Assembly (NCBI GenBank): GCA_017303875.1
Contig: JAFLBP010000033.1
Location: forward strand, 1 to 64,000
Reading direction: 5' to 3'
Source: Chitinophagales bacterium
GTDB taxonomy: Bacteria; Bacteroidota; Bacteroidia; Chitinophagales; Saprospiraceae
DNA length: 64,000 bases
Shown here: one piece after another, positions 17,583 through 25,720 of the stretch
Layout of the letters: each line of letters starts with the position of its first letter
How positions within the stretch are numbered: the first letter of the stretch is position 1
Translations under genes and position numbers: made by a program
The notes under the pieces: generated by a model
Seen by the model: only the letters and a program-made list of their open reading frames with translations
What the model was told of the DNA's origin: nothing
Database searches by the model: none

Positions 17583-17641
17583 CAGCGTCTTTTTAGTCAA
17601 ATCTATGGATTTGACATTCGAATTTTGAAATTAAAAAGACG
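17583..17641. repeat. Inverted repeat GCGTCTTTTTA/TAAAAAGACGC
   Basis: GCGTCTTTTTA at about 17583-17593 and TAAAAAGACGC at about 17631-17641 are perfect complements with a loop of about 37 bases. It lies just after the possible peptide gene. Its role is unknown. Confidence 0.5.
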
Positions 17642-17713
17642 CTTTTGGGTTCATGAGAGCATAAAATGCACTTTTTTAGTGTATTAATGGTTTTTTTGAT
17701 CCAAAATCTGAGT

Positions 17714-17746
17714 AGGACAAAACCTTTGATTTTGTCCTGTTTTTTC
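17714..17746 (+). terminator. Rho-independent terminator-like hairpin
   Basis: AGGACAAAA (17714-17722) pairs with TTTTGTCCT (17730-17738) around a 7-base loop, and a run of T follows. It would end a plus-strand transcript from the gene-poor region. The same stem sequence occurs near 16879-16903. Confidence 0.6.
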
Positions 17747-17998
17747 TTTATTTTATGCCCCCATCTTTGCATCATCAAACGATGTAAATCGAATGGCGCT
17801 ACACTCAAATAGTTCACCATACTAACCCTGAGTGACTACCCAAAACTGAAAAGAATTAATCTCTCATCCGGTCGCGGCCCCCGCCTTTGGCCAAAACCAA
17901 CACCCCGAGAGACAAGAAACGAATAAGTCGTAACTATTTCCAAGTTGAGCATTATCCGATTTGGCCTTCTTCCCCCGTTATTAGTTTGTTCGACCCTT

Positions 17999-18036
17999 AG
18001 GCCGGAATGTGCAAGCCATTCCGGCCTTCTTTTTTC
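17999..18036 (+). terminator. Strong terminator-like hairpin 150 bases upstream of valS
   Basis: AGGCCGGAATG (17999-18009) pairs with CATTCCGGCCT (18017-18027) around a 7-base loop and is followed by TCTTTTTT. No gene precedes it on the plus strand within 440 bases. It therefore ends either a small RNA from the 17.76-18.0 kb stretch or readthrough from the small transcript upstream. The valS promoter lies downstream of it, so it is not a valS attenuator if that promoter is right. Confidence 0.6.
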
Positions 18037-18149
18037 CAAAAACCGGTAAATCTCCCGTACTTTTCCATCTGCGGAACTTTTTCCACCCTTTTTTACATTT
18101 CCCTTTTATCGGATTTTCCCCGCCGGGCTAAAAATCCCCCACTTCCTTT

Positions 18150-18157
18150 TACCTTTG
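18150..18157 (+). promoter_or_regulatory. Promoter -7 element of valS
   Basis: TACCTTTG is an exact match to TAnnTTTG, 27 bases before the valS ATG. The -33 position has no clear TTG. Confidence 0.5.
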
Positions 18158-18184
18158 CCCCCTCATTGATTTATTCTTTCGTTT

Positions 18185-20857
18185 ATGCAGATCTCGACGC
18201 GCTACAACCCCGCCGAAACCGAAGAAAAATGGTATCAGCACTGGGAAAAAAACGGCTATTTTAAAAGCACCCCCGACGAACGGGAGCCTTTCACCATCGT
18301 TATCCCCCCGCCCAACGTCACCGGCGTGCTCCACATGGGGCACATGCTCAACAATACCATACAGGATATTCTGATCCGCAAAGCGCGTCTCGACGGCAAA
18401 AACGCCTGCTGGGTGCCCGGCACCGACCACGCCTCCATCGCCACTGAAGCCAAAGTGGTGCGTTGGCTCCGCGAAGAAAAACAACTCCGCAAAGCCGACC
18501 TCTCCCGCGAGGAGTTTATGGCCTACGCCTATCAGTGGAAAGATAAATACGGCGGTATCATCCTGCAACAACTCCGCAAACTCGGCGCTTCTTGCGACTG
18601 GGATCGCACGGCCTTCACCATGGATAAAGGCTATTACCAGGATGTCATCCGTATGTTTGTCGACCTGTACAGCAAAGACAAACTCTACCGCGGCCTGCGT
18701 ATGGTTAACTGGGATCCGGAGGCCAAAACGGTACTTTCCAACGAAGAAGTATTGTATAATGAGGAACAAGCCCAGCTTTACCATATCCGCTATGCTGCTG
18801 CCGATGGCGGCGAAGGCGTGGTGATCGCTACCCAACGCCCTGAGACTATTTTTGCCGACGTGGCCATCGCCGTCAACCCCAAAGACGCGCGCTACCAACA
18901 CCTTATCGGCAAACAGGTGCTGATTCCCCTCATCCATCGCGCCATTCCCGTGATCGGCGATGAATACGTGGACATGGAATTTGGTACCGGCGCCCTTAAA
19001 ATTACACCCGCACACGACCCGAACGACTACGAAATCGGGATTAAACACCAATTGCCGGTTATTGATATTCTCAACGACGACGGCTCACTCAACGACAAAT
19101 GCGCTTACGCTCCCCTCGTGGGGCTCGACCGCTTCGAGGCGCGTAAACGTATGAAATCGCTGCTGGAAGCCGCCGAAGTATTGATCAAAATTCAGGACTA
19201 CACCACCAATATCGGCCGCTCGGAGCGTACACAATCGGTCGTAGAGCCGAAACTCTCCCTGCAATGGTTCGTGAAAATGACCTCGCTCGGCGAACCGGCC
19301 CTCAAAGCCGTGCTGGAAGAGGAAATCAAGTTTTACCCGCCTGCCTTCCGCAACCTCTACCGCAACTGGATGGAAAACCTGCGCGACTGGTGCATCTCGC
19401 GTCAGCTCTGGTGGGGACAACGCATCCCGGCATGGTACCTGAAAAGTGATGCCCTGAACCACGAAACAGCGGTTTTTGTAGCAGAGAGCGCCGAACAAGC
19501 CCTCGAAATCGCCCGCGCCAAAACGGGCAATGCTGCGCTTACACTCGACGATTTACGTCAGGACGAAGACGTACTCGATACCTGGGCCTCTTCCTGGCTC
19601 TGGCCCATCAGCGTATTCGACGGCTTCAATAAACCCGACGGCGAAATAAATTACTATTACCCGACGAATGTACTGGTAACGGGTTGGGATATTATTTTCT
19701 TCTGGGTAGCGCGGATGATTATGGCCGGCTACGAGTTTAAAGGCCAACGCCCCTTTGAGTCGGTGTACTTCACGGGTATGGTGCGCGACAAGCAGCGCCG
19801 CAAAATGTCCAAGTCGCTGGGAAACTCGCCGGACGCGCTCAAACTGCTTGAAGATTTCGGCGCCGATGGCGTGCGCTACGGCCTGATGTCGAGCGCCGCA
19901 GCAGGTAACGACATCCTTTTTGACGAAAAACTTTGTGAAAACGGCCGCAATTTCTGCAATAAGCTCTGGAATGCCATGCGCCTTGTGAAGGGCTGGCCGG
20001 TGACAGATGCGCCAGCCGATGAAGCCACGGCCCGCAAAAACGCCGTTGCCGTACACTGGATTCGCCAGCGCTTCTCCGCAACCCTGCGCGAAGTAGACGG
20101 ACATTTCACGCAATTCCGCCTAAGCGATGCCTTGCTGGCGCTCTACGGATTTATCTGGGACGATTTCTGCTCCTGGTACCTCGAAATGATTAAGCCAGGC
20201 TACGAACAGCCGATTGATCGCGCTACTTTGGAGGCAACGCTGGAGACTTTCTCCGAAATTATGATCGCCTTGCATCCGTTTATGCCCTTCCTCACGGAGG
20301 AAATCTGGCATCAATTGCAAGCCCGCACAGAAGGACAGGACTGCTTTGTACAGCGCTGGCCCGCCGCCCGCCCCACAGACGAAGCCCTGCTCACGCAGGT
20401 AGAAAGTGTAAAGCAGATCATCAGTGGCGTGCGCGACATCCGCGCGAAAAACCAGCTCAAAGACCGCGAACCCCTGGAATTTGTGGCGGCCGACAGCGAG
20501 AGCGTAAATGCATTGTTTGCGCAAACCGGTTTGCGCGAGGTAGTCGAAAAGTTAGCCTCCCTGAGTAGCCTGGAAATTACTTCGGAAGAGCCGGCCAACA
20601 GCAAATCTTTTATTGTCGGGGCTGATAAATTCTACGTGATCCTGAACAAGGAAATTGACACGGCGGCAGAGCGCGCCAAAGTGCAAACCGAATTAGACTA
20701 CCAGCGCGGTTTTGTAGCGTCGGTTCAGAAAAAACTCAGCAACGAGCGTTTTGTCAGTGGCGCCCCGGCTGCGGTGGTTGACGCCGAGCGCCGTAAACTC
20801 GCCGACGGCGAAGCGCGTATTAAAATGCTGGAAGAAACGCTGAGGGGATTGGGGTAA
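18185..20857 (+). CDS. valS: Valine--tRNA ligase
   Basis: An 890-residue class I aminoacyl-tRNA synthetase that charges tRNA-Val. The ATP-binding HIGH-type motif is HMGH (residues 50-53, in PNVTGVLHMGHML). The tRNA-binding and zinc-free segment DWCISRQLWWGQRIPAWY is present, and the KMSKS loop is in RRKMSKSLGN near residue 540. An editing domain sits between them (residues about 190-340), and the C-terminus is a coiled coil of the ValRS type. Length and motif order fit bacterial ValRS. The start at 18185 follows an exact promoter element and lies directly before the conserved NPAETEEKWYQHW. Confidence 0.97.
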   Translation: MQISTRYNPAETEEKWYQHWEKNGYFKSTPDEREPFTIVIPPPNVTGVLHMGHMLNNTIQDILIRKARLDGKNACWVPGTDHASIATEAKVVRWLREEKQLRKADLSREEFMAYAYQWKDKYGGIILQQLRKLGASCDWDRTAFTMDKGYYQDVIRMFVDLYSKDKLYRGLRMVNWDPEAKTVLSNEEVLYNEEQAQLYHIRYAAADGGEGVVIATQRPETIFADVAIAVNPKDARYQHLIGKQVLIPLIHRAIPVIGDEYVDMEFGTGALKITPAHDPNDYEIGIKHQLPVIDILNDDGSLNDKCAYAPLVGLDRFEARKRMKSLLEAAEVLIKIQDYTTNIGRSERTQSVVEPKLSLQWFVKMTSLGEPALKAVLEEEIKFYPPAFRNLYRNWMENLRDWCISRQLWWGQRIPAWYLKSDALNHETAVFVAESAEQALEIARAKTGNAALTLDDLRQDEDVLDTWASSWLWPISVFDGFNKPDGEINYYYPTNVLVTGWDIIFFWVARMIMAGYEFKGQRPFESVYFTGMVRDKQRRKMSKSLGNSPDALKLLEDFGADGVRYGLMSSAAAGNDILFDEKLCENGRNFCNKLWNAMRLVKGWPVTDAPADEATARKNAVAVHWIRQRFSATLREVDGHFTQFRLSDALLALYGFIWDDFCSWYLEMIKPGYEQPIDRATLEATLETFSEIMIALHPFMPFLTEEIWHQLQARTEGQDCFVQRWPAARPTDEALLTQVESVKQIISGVRDIRAKNQLKDREPLEFVAADSESVNALFAQTGLREVVEKLASLSSLEITSEEPANSKSFIVGADKFYVILNKEIDTAAERAKVQTELDYQRGFVASVQKKLSNERFVSGAPAAVVDAERRKLADGEARIKMLEETLRGLG

Positions 20858-20935
20858 GAGGGGAGTTTCGAATGCGGAGTGTGGAATGCGGAATGCGGAA
20901 TCAGAGGGGTGCGAAGGCTTATTTTTGTTTCCCCT

Positions 20936-21148
20936 GACCTCGGAGAGGTCAAAGGTTTGTAGCGCATTAGAATACGACAATTTCCGACCTCGGAGAGGTC
21001 GAATGTTTGTTTTGTTTATTGATTATCAATGTTTAATGTGCTTATTGCGCATTGATACTTGCTCTAAAATCATACAAACATGCGACCTCGCCGAGGTCGG
21101 AAGATCGGTAGGAAATAATGCTACAAACATGCAAGCTCACCGAGCTTG
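20936..21148. repeat. Cluster of four palindromic (REP-like) repeats
   Basis: GACCTCGGAGAGGTC occurs at 20936-20950 and 20986-21000. GACCTCGCCGAGGTC is at 21084-21098 and CAAGCTCACCGAGCTTG at 21132-21148. The flanks share the words TTTGTAGC and ATGCTACAAAC. The units sit in the 478-base spacer after valS, which has no other credible gene. They look like dispersed palindromic repeats rather than regulatory sites. Confidence 0.8.
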
Positions 21149-21335
21149 TAGCATGTCAATGCTACAAAATTGACGCTTCTTGTAATCCTTCGTACACTCC
21201 TGATGCGGAATATTAGTGGCGACTTTTCAGGGCTGCGGATGCACGATTTTTTTGGGTGGGGTGTGTTTATAAAACGGTGAATTACTTCTGGAATCAATAA
21301 TTGCAATGATAGGGATTGTACATTTTCCGGTTTTA

Positions 21336-21575
21336 TCAATTCTGTAAAATTGCTTGTGCTTGAATGCGAACAGCCTCATTGGAAAAGAGGTCGCCCTTTT
21401 CCTTTGCAATTTGCCCTTGCTCTATTTTTTGTTTATCGTCCTCATTTAGTAAGTCCCACCAGTCGCCCTCCGATTTAAGTGTTGCAAAAAGTGCAATAAG
21501 CTGCTTTAGGATCAAAGGGTCATTGGTTTCAGCAACCATGCGCAACAAGTCGTTTTTTAACTCCAGCGTTTCCAT
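21336..21575 (-). CDS. Antitoxin-like small protein without intact toxin partner
   Basis: A 79-residue acidic helical protein. The pattern of a short N-terminal helix, DWWDLLNEDDKQKIEQG and a C-terminal helix matches a family of small Bacteroidota antitoxin-like proteins usually encoded just before a RelE/ParE-type toxin. Here no full toxin gene follows. The bases after it (about 21340-21240, another frame) encode FYRIDKTGKCTIPIIAIID, which resembles the C-terminal part of a RelE-type toxin and may be a remnant. A good promoter lies upstream. The protein is probably a DNA-binding or toxin-neutralising remnant of a decayed module. Confidence 0.5.
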   Translation of the reverse strand: METLELKNDLLRMVAETNDPLILKQLIALFATLKSEGDWWDLLNEDDKQKIEQGQIAKEKGDLFSNEAVRIQAQAILQN

Positions 21576-21627
21576 TGTATGCTATCTTTTTTATGTAAGT
21601 TTGGCGTAGTTTACCTCCACTACTTCA

Positions 21628-21659
21628 CAAAGTTAAGTGTTTTATATTCCCGCCGTCAA
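21628..21659 (-). promoter_or_regulatory. Promoter of antitoxin-like gene
   Basis: On the minus strand TTG (21659-21657) and TAACTTTG (21635-21628) are 21 bases apart, an exact -7 match. The predicted leader is about 45 bases to the start at 21575. Confidence 0.55.
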
Positions 21660-21807
21660 GGGTTGGCTGAAAAGTGTAATGCAGAATGCTTTACAGCGTG
21701 TAATCCCCAAACATAAATTTAAAACCTCGGCCTGCCGCCATCCGCCCGCTTTTTCCGAAATTTGCAGACCCGCACTTTAATCCATTCCATCGCTTAAATC
21801 CTGATCC

Positions 21808-22347
21808 ATGTACCTCCTTTTACTCCTCCATTTTCTGCTCCCGCCGCCAAACGACCCGCCCGCCGGCCTGTTTTTTCACTTTAAAGGCCGTCCGTACGCC
21901 CTCACGCGTCCCATGCGTCCCGGCCCGGAAAGTTACCTGCCGCGCGGCCGCTTCGACGAACACCAGCTCGATACGATGAGCAACCGCTTCGACAGTCGGC
22001 GCAACCACGTGGAAATCATTCGCCAGGACGATGGCAAACGCCCCCGTTTCGGCGTCGCACTCGCTTTTGAGTTTGATGAGGAAAACGGCGAATACCCCTA
22101 TACACCCGCTTATGCTATGTTGCAGCTCAAGGATTTCGGCTGGGGTGGGGTAGAGTTCGATGCCCGCGATACCTGCAACTATACCGGTGTGTCCAATGCG
22201 GTGAGCGATGATCTGTTTATTGAGATAGACGACTACCGGAATGATACTATCTTTGGCCGCTTTTCCGGGCTTTTGCTCAGCGGCGCAGGCGGTATGGCCA
22301 CCCTCGACAGCGGATATTTTGCTATCCGGGTATACCGCGTGCGCTGA
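21808..22347 (+). CDS. Secreted hypothetical protein
   Basis: A 179-residue protein with a short hydrophobic N-terminus (MYLLLLLHFLLPPP), probably a signal peptide. The remainder is beta-rich with many Asp, Arg and Gly residues and ends in a strand (GYFAIRVYRVR). I do not recognise the family. The stop codon overlaps a possible start of the next gene (TGATG at 22345-22349), so the two are likely translated from one mRNA. A shared role at the cell surface is possible but unproven. Confidence 0.5.
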   Translation: MYLLLLLHFLLPPPNDPPAGLFFHFKGRPYALTRPMRPGPESYLPRGRFDEHQLDTMSNRFDSRRNHVEIIRQDDGKRPRFGVALAFEFDEENGEYPYTPAYAMLQLKDFGWGGVEFDARDTCNYTGVSNAVSDDLFIEIDDYRNDTIFGRFSGLLLSGAGGMATLDSGYFAIRVYRVR

Positions 22348-25300
22348 TGAATTGGTCTAAACCATACGCTATGCGCGCTTATACAACGCTGTTTTTTGCC
22401 TTGTCGCTCCTGCTCGCCGCCTGTTCGGGCGATGTACCGGCAGCAGCTGATAAACAATTTACCCTGCTGGATGCCAAAAGCACCGGCGTGGACTTTCGCA
22501 ACGACCTGCCTTACAACGATTCGCTGAACTGCTACCTGTTCCGCAATTTTTACAATGGCGGCGGCGTGGGCATCGGCGATATGAACAACGACGGGCTGCC
22601 CGATCTCTTTTTTTGCGGCAACCTCAGCAGCAACAAACTCTACCTCAATCGCGGCAATTTCAAATTTGAAGATATTACAGAAAAAGCTGGCCTGAGTACA
22701 AAAGGTGTCTGGACGGCCGGTGTGGCGCTGGCCGACATCAACGGCGATGGTTTACTTGATATATATGCCTGCAAATCCGGCCCGCCCGGCGGTGCGCGGC
22801 GCAGCAATGAATTGTTCCTCAACCAGGGCAACGACGCGCAAGGTGTCCCCAATTTTAAAGAAGCGGCCGCTGAATGGGGCCTGCAATTTACCGGACTGAG
22901 CACCCATGCCGCTTTTTTTGATTACGACCACGACGGCGACTTAGACTGCTACCTGCTCAACAACTCCATCCGAAGTATCGGCGGCTACGACTACCGCCCG
23001 GGGCAACGCGATAAACCCGATCCCGACGGCGGCAATCGCCTCCTGCGCAACGAACTGGCCCAGGGTCGCCCGGTATTTACCGACGTCACGCAGCAAGCCG
23101 GCATCTACAGCTCGGCCATCGGATTTGGCTTGGGCGTGACAGTCGGCGATTACGACCGCGATGGCTGGCAGGACCTCTATATCTCCAACGACTTTTTTGA
23201 ACGCGATTATCTCTACCGCAATCGCGGCGATGGCTCCTTTGAAGAGGTGCTGACCCGCGCTATGACCGAAACCGGAAAAGGCGCCATGGGCGCCGATATG
23301 GCTGATTTGGACAATGACGGCTTTCCGGAAATTTTTGTCACGGAAATGACCGCCCCCGATGAGCGCCGCTACAAAACCAAAGCCATTTTCGACGACTGGA
23401 ACACTTACAACCTGATGCGCAATACCGGCTACCACCGGCAGTTTGGCCGCAATGTGCTGCAACACAACCGCGGCGATGGTACGTTTGCCGAGCTTGGTCG
23501 TCAGGCCGGCGTCTGGGCGACCGACTGGAGCTGGGGCGCGCTGCTGGCCGACTTCGACAACGACGGCCGCAAGGATATTTTTGTGGCCAATGGCATCGGC
23601 AAAGACCTGTTGGATCAGGATTACCTGAATTTTTACTCCGACCCGAGCGCCGTGGGCAAGCTCCTGAAAGAAAATCCCGGCGCAGGCATTCGCAAACTCA
23701 TAGACGCCATGCCTTCCGAGCCGGTCGCTAATTATTGCTACCGCAACGAAGGCGACTTGCAGTTTTCCAATCAGGCGGCCGCTTGGGGATTAGATCAGCC
23801 TTCTTTTTCCAATGGTTCGGCTTACGGGGATTTGGACAACGACGGCGACCTCGATCTGGTGGTCAATAATGCCAATATGCCCTGCTTCCTTTACCGCAAT
23901 GAAAGTAAGGCTAAGTGGCTGAAAATCAATATTTCCGGTGAGGGTTTCAACAAGTTTGGCTTGGGCGCCCGCGTAACGGTTCAGGCCGGCGGCGTGCAGC
24001 AATACGCCGAATCGGCGCCCATGCGCGGCTTTGAATCCTGCGTGGAGCCGCGCCTACATTTCGGCTTGGGGCAGGCGGCGGTGGCTGAATGGGTGGAAGT
24101 GGTGTTTCCTTCGGGTAAAGTCTGGCGGGCCGAAAACGTGGCCGCGAACCAGATTTTACAGGTTTCGGAAAATGCGGCCCAACCCGGCGTCGCCACGAAA
24201 GCGCAAGCTTCAACGGCATTTTTGCAAGCCAAAATACAGGAGTTGCCCTTCCGGCATCAGGAGTCCGATTTTTCCGATTTTAACCGCGAGCCGCTGTTGT
24301 TCCAGATGTATTCCAACCTTGGGCCGGCGCTGGCGGTGGCCGATGTGAACGCCGACGGACAGGAAGATGTGTTTCTTGGCGGGGCGGCCGGCCAGGCCTC
24401 GGTGTTATTGCTGGGGCAGTCGGGCGGGAAGTTTAGCCCTTCGACACAAGTTGCTTTTGCCGCCGATAAAGCCGCTGAGGATGTTACTGCCGCCTTTTTT
24501 GATGCCGACGGCGATGGCGATGCGGATTTATACGTGGGCAGTGGCAGCAATGAATTTGAACCCGGCGATGCAGCTTTGCAGGATCGGCTGTACCTGAACG
24601 ATGGCCGCGGCCGTTTTTCGCGTTTTGCCGAAGCCTTGCCTGGCAATAAACCCTTTGCGACTTCCTGCGTGCGCCCGGCCGATTTTGATGCCGATGGCGA
24701 TACTGACTTATTTGTAGGTATGCGGCTTGTGCCCGGGCATTACGGTCGTCCGGCGTTTTCTTTTTTATTAAAAAATGACGGCAAAGCGCATTTTCAGGTG
24801 GTGCCGCCGGCAATGGTGGGCCTGAAAAGCGCAACCGATGCGCAATGGGTCAACCTGAATGGCGATCAGTACCCCGATTTAGCGGTCGTTTCTGAATGGG
24901 AGCCGCTGCGTATTTACCTCAATGAAAACGGGCAGTTGCGCGAGCAAAAAACGAGCGGATTGGAAAACACGCATGGCTGGTGGAATGCGCTTCAGGCCGC
25001 CGATCTGGATGGCGACGGCGATGTGGATTTTATCGCGGGCAACCACGGCCTGAATTCCCGTTTCCGCGCTGCTGCGGAAAAACCCTTGCAACTATACGTG
25101 CATGATTTTGACGCCAACGGCATCGACGAAACCATTTTGTGTCAGTATCAGGGCGATAAAAGTTACCCGGTGCATCAGCGCGCCGATTTGGTGCGGCAAT
25201 TACCGATATTGAAGAAAAAATACCTGAAATCAACCGATTATCAGGGACAAACGATGACGGATATTTTCACGCCGGCGCAGTTGGCGCAGGCTTTGGTGCT

Positions 25301-25658
25301 TAAGGCCGAACAATTGCAGTCTTGTATTTTTCGCAATATGGGCAATGGGCGATTCCGTGTGGAGCCGTTGCCGGCGGCGGCGCAACGAACGCCTGTTTAC
25401 GCCATTGCTTTGGCGGATATGAACGGCGATGGCTTAAAAGACCTGTTGTTGGGCGGCAATCAGGAGCGCTGCAAACCGGAAACCGGCGTCTACCTTGCCA
25501 CGCAGGGGCAAGTATTTTTGGCAGATGGTAAGGGCGGATTTGGCGTAAAGCCACAAAGTATGGGCGTGGAAGGGGAGATCCGGGCCTTCGGTATTTGTAA
25601 GTACGGCGTGCTGGTGGGGGGGAATAACAGCGTTTTGGTAACGAAGAGTGATGAATGA
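22347..25658 (+). CDS. Large lipoprotein with FG-GAP repeats and ASPIC/UnbV domain (CRTAC1-like)
   Basis: An 1103-residue surface lipoprotein. From the internal ATG at 22371 the signal peptide ends in the lipobox LLAAC, so the true start may be 22371; the ATG at 22347 overlaps the upstream stop. The body has many FG-GAP/VCBS repeats with calcium-binding loops such as DINGDGLLDIY and DNDGDLDL, which probably form beta-propellers. An ASPIC/UnbV module (about residues 520-600, GLGARVTVQAGG to VEVVFPSGK) separates two propeller blocks. Such proteins are frequent in Bacteroidota as surface binding proteins; the ligand is unknown. It is convergent with the M23 gene. Confidence 0.8.
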   Translation: MNWSKPYAMRAYTTLFFALSLLLAACSGDVPAAADKQFTLLDAKSTGVDFRNDLPYNDSLNCYLFRNFYNGGGVGIGDMNNDGLPDLFFCGNLSSNKLYLNRGNFKFEDITEKAGLSTKGVWTAGVALADINGDGLLDIYACKSGPPGGARRSNELFLNQGNDAQGVPNFKEAAAEWGLQFTGLSTHAAFFDYDHDGDLDCYLLNNSIRSIGGYDYRPGQRDKPDPDGGNRLLRNELAQGRPVFTDVTQQAGIYSSAIGFGLGVTVGDYDRDGWQDLYISNDFFERDYLYRNRGDGSFEEVLTRAMTETGKGAMGADMADLDNDGFPEIFVTEMTAPDERRYKTKAIFDDWNTYNLMRNTGYHRQFGRNVLQHNRGDGTFAELGRQAGVWATDWSWGALLADFDNDGRKDIFVANGIGKDLLDQDYLNFYSDPSAVGKLLKENPGAGIRKLIDAMPSEPVANYCYRNEGDLQFSNQAAAWGLDQPSFSNGSAYGDLDNDGDLDLVVNNANMPCFLYRNESKAKWLKINISGEGFNKFGLGARVTVQAGGVQQYAESAPMRGFESCVEPRLHFGLGQAAVAEWVEVVFPSGKVWRAENVAANQILQVSENAAQPGVATKAQASTAFLQAKIQELPFRHQESDFSDFNREPLLFQMYSNLGPALAVADVNADGQEDVFLGGAAGQASVLLLGQSGGKFSPSTQVAFAADKAAEDVTAAFFDADGDGDADLYVGSGSNEFEPGDAALQDRLYLNDGRGRFSRFAEALPGNKPFATSCVRPADFDADGDTDLFVGMRLVPGHYGRPAFSFLLKNDGKAHFQVVPPAMVGLKSATDAQWVNLNGDQYPDLAVVSEWEPLRIYLNENGQLREQKTSGLENTHGWWNALQAADLDGDGDVDFIAGNHGLNSRFRAAAEKPLQLYVHDFDANGIDETILCQYQGDKSYPVHQRADLVRQLPILKKKYLKSTDYQGQTMTDIFTPAQLAQALVLKAEQLQSCIFRNMGNGRFRVEPLPAAAQRTPVYAIALADMNGDGLKDLLLGGNQERCKPETGVYLATQGQVFLADGKGGFGVKPQSMGVEGEIRAFGICKYGVLVGGNNSVLVTKSDE

Positions 25659-25720
25659 TGAACGATGAATGTCTTGTTGTATAGCATTCATCGTTCATCA
25701 CTCATCGTTCATCGTTACTC
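25646..25720. terminator. GATGAAC-heptad hairpin shared by convergent gene ends
   Basis: The left arm GAGTGATGAATGATGAACGA (from 25646) and the right arm ending near 25720 are imperfect reverse complements built of GATGAAC/GTTCATC heptads. Both flanking stop codons lie inside or at the edge of the arms, so the element probably ends both transcripts. Confidence 0.55.

Noticed and set aside
17960..18030. Possible tRNA gene (GTTCGAC-like T-loop word before valS)
   Set aside because: No 7-bp acceptor stem or D and anticodon arms can be formed; the hairpin is a terminator.
17850..18184. T-box leader for valS
   Set aside because: No T-box antiterminator consensus is visible, the valS promoter lies downstream of the hairpin, and T-boxes are not expected in Bacteroidota.
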